Shown here one piece after another: positions 5,942 to 7,216 of a stretch of 7,216 bases of DNA. The first letter of the stretch is position 1, and each line of letters opens with the position of its first letter. The position numbers were made by a program, and so were the translations under genes. The notes below the pieces were generated by a model. It was not told the DNA's origin. It made no database searches and saw only the letters and a program-made list of their open reading frames with translations. This DNA comes from Sulfurimonas sp. (lineage in GTDB: Bacteria > Campylobacterota > Campylobacteria > Campylobacterales > Sulfurimonadaceae), in the NCBI GenBank assembly GCA_030646745.1, contig JAUSKV010000215.1, forward strand, positions 1 through 7,216. Reading direction: 5' to 3'.

Positions 5942-6000
5942 TTGTGCCTGAGGAGCAAAAAGGCTAGACTAATAGTCTGCCGTTTGCTCATCTGGTGCAA
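5942..6000 (-). terminator. por operon terminator in an extended 59-nt hairpin
   Basis: Read on the minus strand, GGCAGACT-ATT-AGTCTaGCC forms a GC-containing stem (5981-5962) followed at once by TTTTT (5961-5957), the pattern of an intrinsic terminator, 25 nt after the porB TAG. The pairing continues outward: GAGCAAA (5989-5983 on this strand) pairs with TTTGCTC (5959-5953), and an imperfect outer stem reaches 5942 and 6000. The U-run is therefore partly paired in the full structure, as is common when an A-tract precedes a terminator. On the plus strand the symmetric hairpin lacks a T-run after it. Confidence 0.6.
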
Positions 6001-6024
6001 GATTTGCTGAAGATAAAGCCTTGA

Positions 6025-6981
6025 CTAAACTCGAGCTGCTTCGCGTCTGTTTAAGTATGCCCAGTTTGCATCTACACGCTCTTGCCACTCTTTTATTAAG
6101 TATTTATACTCATCTTTAAAGAGGTGTTTAAAACGACCTTGCGCTGCTAAATACTCTTCAACAGGGACAACATCTTTAGGTCTGTATGTGATGTTTAACT
6201 CATGTCCGTCAATAATTTCATAAAGTGGAAATACTAACGAATCAGTTGCCAAATCTGCTAAGTGCATTGTATTTTTTGGATCAAATTTCCACTCTGTCGT
6301 ACATGGAGAAACAGCATTGATAAATACCGGTCCATCCACCGAAAAACCATGCTGAATTTTTTTCACCATGTCTTTCCATTTGTTTGGAGCGACCTGCGCT
6401 GCGTATGGAATATGGTGAGCCGCCATAATAGAAACCATATCTTTCTTATTTTTTTTCTCTCCGTAGCTTTTTCGACCTTCAGGTGATGTTGTCGCACTTG
6501 AACCGATTGGAGTTGAGCTTGAACGCTGTCCACCTGTATTTGCATACACTTCGTTATCAAGAACGATGTGCATCATATTGTGACCGCGTTCCATACATCC
6601 CGATATCCATTGGAAACCGATATCATACGACGCACCGTCTCCGGCAAAAGAGACAAACTTAGGATTTCTATCTGGCTGCTTTAGACGACCTTTAGTTTTG
6701 AGTGCTTTGTACATGGACTCAGCACCTGCAACTGCAGTTGAGCCATTCTCAAAACCGATATGTATCCAAGAAGCATCCCAAGAAGTATATGGATAAACTG
6801 CTGTACAAACTTCAAGACAACCCGTTGAAGCTGAGAGAATTAAATCATCGTTTGTAGCATTTAATACTTCACGAACAATAATTGAGTGCGCACAACCCGG
6901 ACATAAAAGGTTTGCTCCTTCAAAACGGTCAGCAGATGTTGAAAACTCTTTTAAGTTTTTAATTTTTTTCATTTCACTCAT
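6025..6981 (-). CDS. porB: pyruvate (2-oxoacid):ferredoxin oxidoreductase beta subunit
   Basis: The beta subunit binds thiamine pyrophosphate and a 4Fe-4S cluster and, with alpha, gamma and delta subunits, oxidises pyruvate with CoA to acetyl-CoA and CO2 and reduces ferredoxin; the reverse reaction fixes CO2 in reductive TCA organisms. The 318-residue protein has cluster cysteines CPGC (C27, C30), C55 in the STGCLEVC segment and C227 in VSPCTTEW. The TPP-binding motif is GDGASYDIGFQ (114-124) through DNEVYANTGGQ (142-152). I chose ATG 6981 (MSEMKKIKN) because AAGGAG (6988-6993) lies 6 nt upstream; the longer frame beginning at 7023 would overlap porA and has no better site. The ribosome binding site overlaps the porA stop, so the two are translationally linked. 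Pyruvate is the likely substrate; 2-oxoglutarate or other oxoacid enzymes are related, but the length and SPEGRKSYGEK region fit Por. Ends in TAG. Confidence 0.94.
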   Translation of the reverse strand: MSEMKKIKNLKEFSTSADRFEGANLLCPGCAHSIIVREVLNATNDDLILSASTGCLEVCTAVYPYTSWDASWIHIGFENGSTAVAGAESMYKALKTKGRLKQPDRNPKFVSFAGDGASYDIGFQWISGCMERGHNMMHIVLDNEVYANTGGQRSSSTPIGSSATTSPEGRKSYGEKKNKKDMVSIMAAHHIPYAAQVAPNKWKDMVKKIQHGFSVDGPVFINAVSPCTTEWKFDPKNTMHLADLATDSLVFPLYEIIDGHELNITYRPKDVVPVEEYLAAQGRFKHLFKDEYKYLIKEWQERVDANWAYLNRREAARV

Positions 6982-6991
6982 AGTTTTCTCC

Positions 6992-7216
6992 TTATAAAAA
7001 TGATAGTTTCGGTCCACGAACACCGATAAACTGTTGTAATGGAGTTGTTACTTTACCAGCATCAACATTTTTTTGAAGCTCTGTAAACAGAGAAACTAAA
7101 TGAGCTTTTGTTAAATCTCGTCCACCTAAACCATAAACATATCCAGAAAGTAGCGCTTTTGTGTCTGTGTTAAAGAGACAACCTGCAATCTCGTTAAAGA
7201 GCATTCCGGCAGCACC
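6992..7216 (-). CDS. porA: pyruvate:ferredoxin oxidoreductase alpha subunit, C-terminal part
   Basis: Only the last 74 codons are in the window; the gene continues past the right edge. The visible residues include LLSGYVYGLGGRDLTKAHL, typical of the end of PorA (conserved YGLGGRD), and the chain ends VRGPKLSFL with TAA at 6994-6992. PorA carries the two N-terminal pyrimidine-binding and transketolase-like domains of the enzyme and pairs with PorB, whose start follows 10 nt after this stop. In Campylobacterota the order gamma-delta-alpha-beta is usual, so porG and porD probably lie just beyond the window; that is inference. Confidence 0.9.
   Translation of the reverse strand, partial: GAAGMLFNEIAGCLFNTDTKALLSGYVYGLGGRDLTKAHLVSLFTELQKNVDAGKVTTPLQQFIGVRGPKLSFL

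Noticed and set aside
5805..6024. Known riboswitch (SAM, SAH) or tRNA in the intergenic region
   Set aside because: The hairpins do not show a recognisable aptamer core or cloverleaf; the structures are explained as terminators and a short leader stem.
6982..7023. Longer porB start (14 extra residues, MFVDRNYHF...)
   Set aside because: It would overlap the porA C-terminus and the extra residues are simply the antecedent frame; the internal ATG has a perfect AAGGAG 6 nt upstream and matches the usual PorB N-terminus.

Overview
The window is AT-rich bacterial DNA that most resembles a free-living, chemolithotrophic member of the Campylobacterota, such as a Sulfurimonas-like lineage. Evidence for this is a two-gene PorA/PorB type pyruvate:ferredoxin oxidoreductase, a stand-alone MnmD, LuxS, and the wording of the HicA/HicB and RibE proteins. 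This is inferred from protein sequence alone; no marker gene such as rRNA is present.

Left part (1-3716, all + strand): the end of a Sel1-repeat protein gene interrupted by two in-frame TAA codons; riboflavin synthase (ribE), which seems to start at ATT; a HicA toxin gene interrupted by a TAA; an intact HicB antitoxin gene; and a full-length recQ helicase gene that starts at TTG. All four coding units before recQ's stop, except hicB, have a start or stop anomaly. Decay and base-calling error both need to be considered.

Middle (3713-5804, all - strand): a tight four-gene operon read leftward: luxS, a 100-aa protein of unknown function, a 163-aa methyltransferase-like protein, and mnmD. Gaps are 2 nt, 6 nt and a 1-nt overlap. 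LuxS and MnmD meet in SAM metabolism: methyltransferases such as MnmD release S-adenosylhomocysteine, and LuxS works on the ribosyl product made from it. recQ and mnmD converge and share the sequence TTAA as their two stop codons.

Right part (5805-7216, - strand): a 220-nt intergenic region with two stem-loops ending the por operon and a likely luxS promoter and leader, then porB complete and the last 74 codons of porA running off the window edge.

No mobile element, CRISPR array, tRNA or rRNA was seen. I did not find a clear undescribed system. The most interesting points are the TAA codons at conserved tyrosine positions, the split hicA next to an intact hicB and recQ, and the luxS-mnmD operon with two uncharacterised members.
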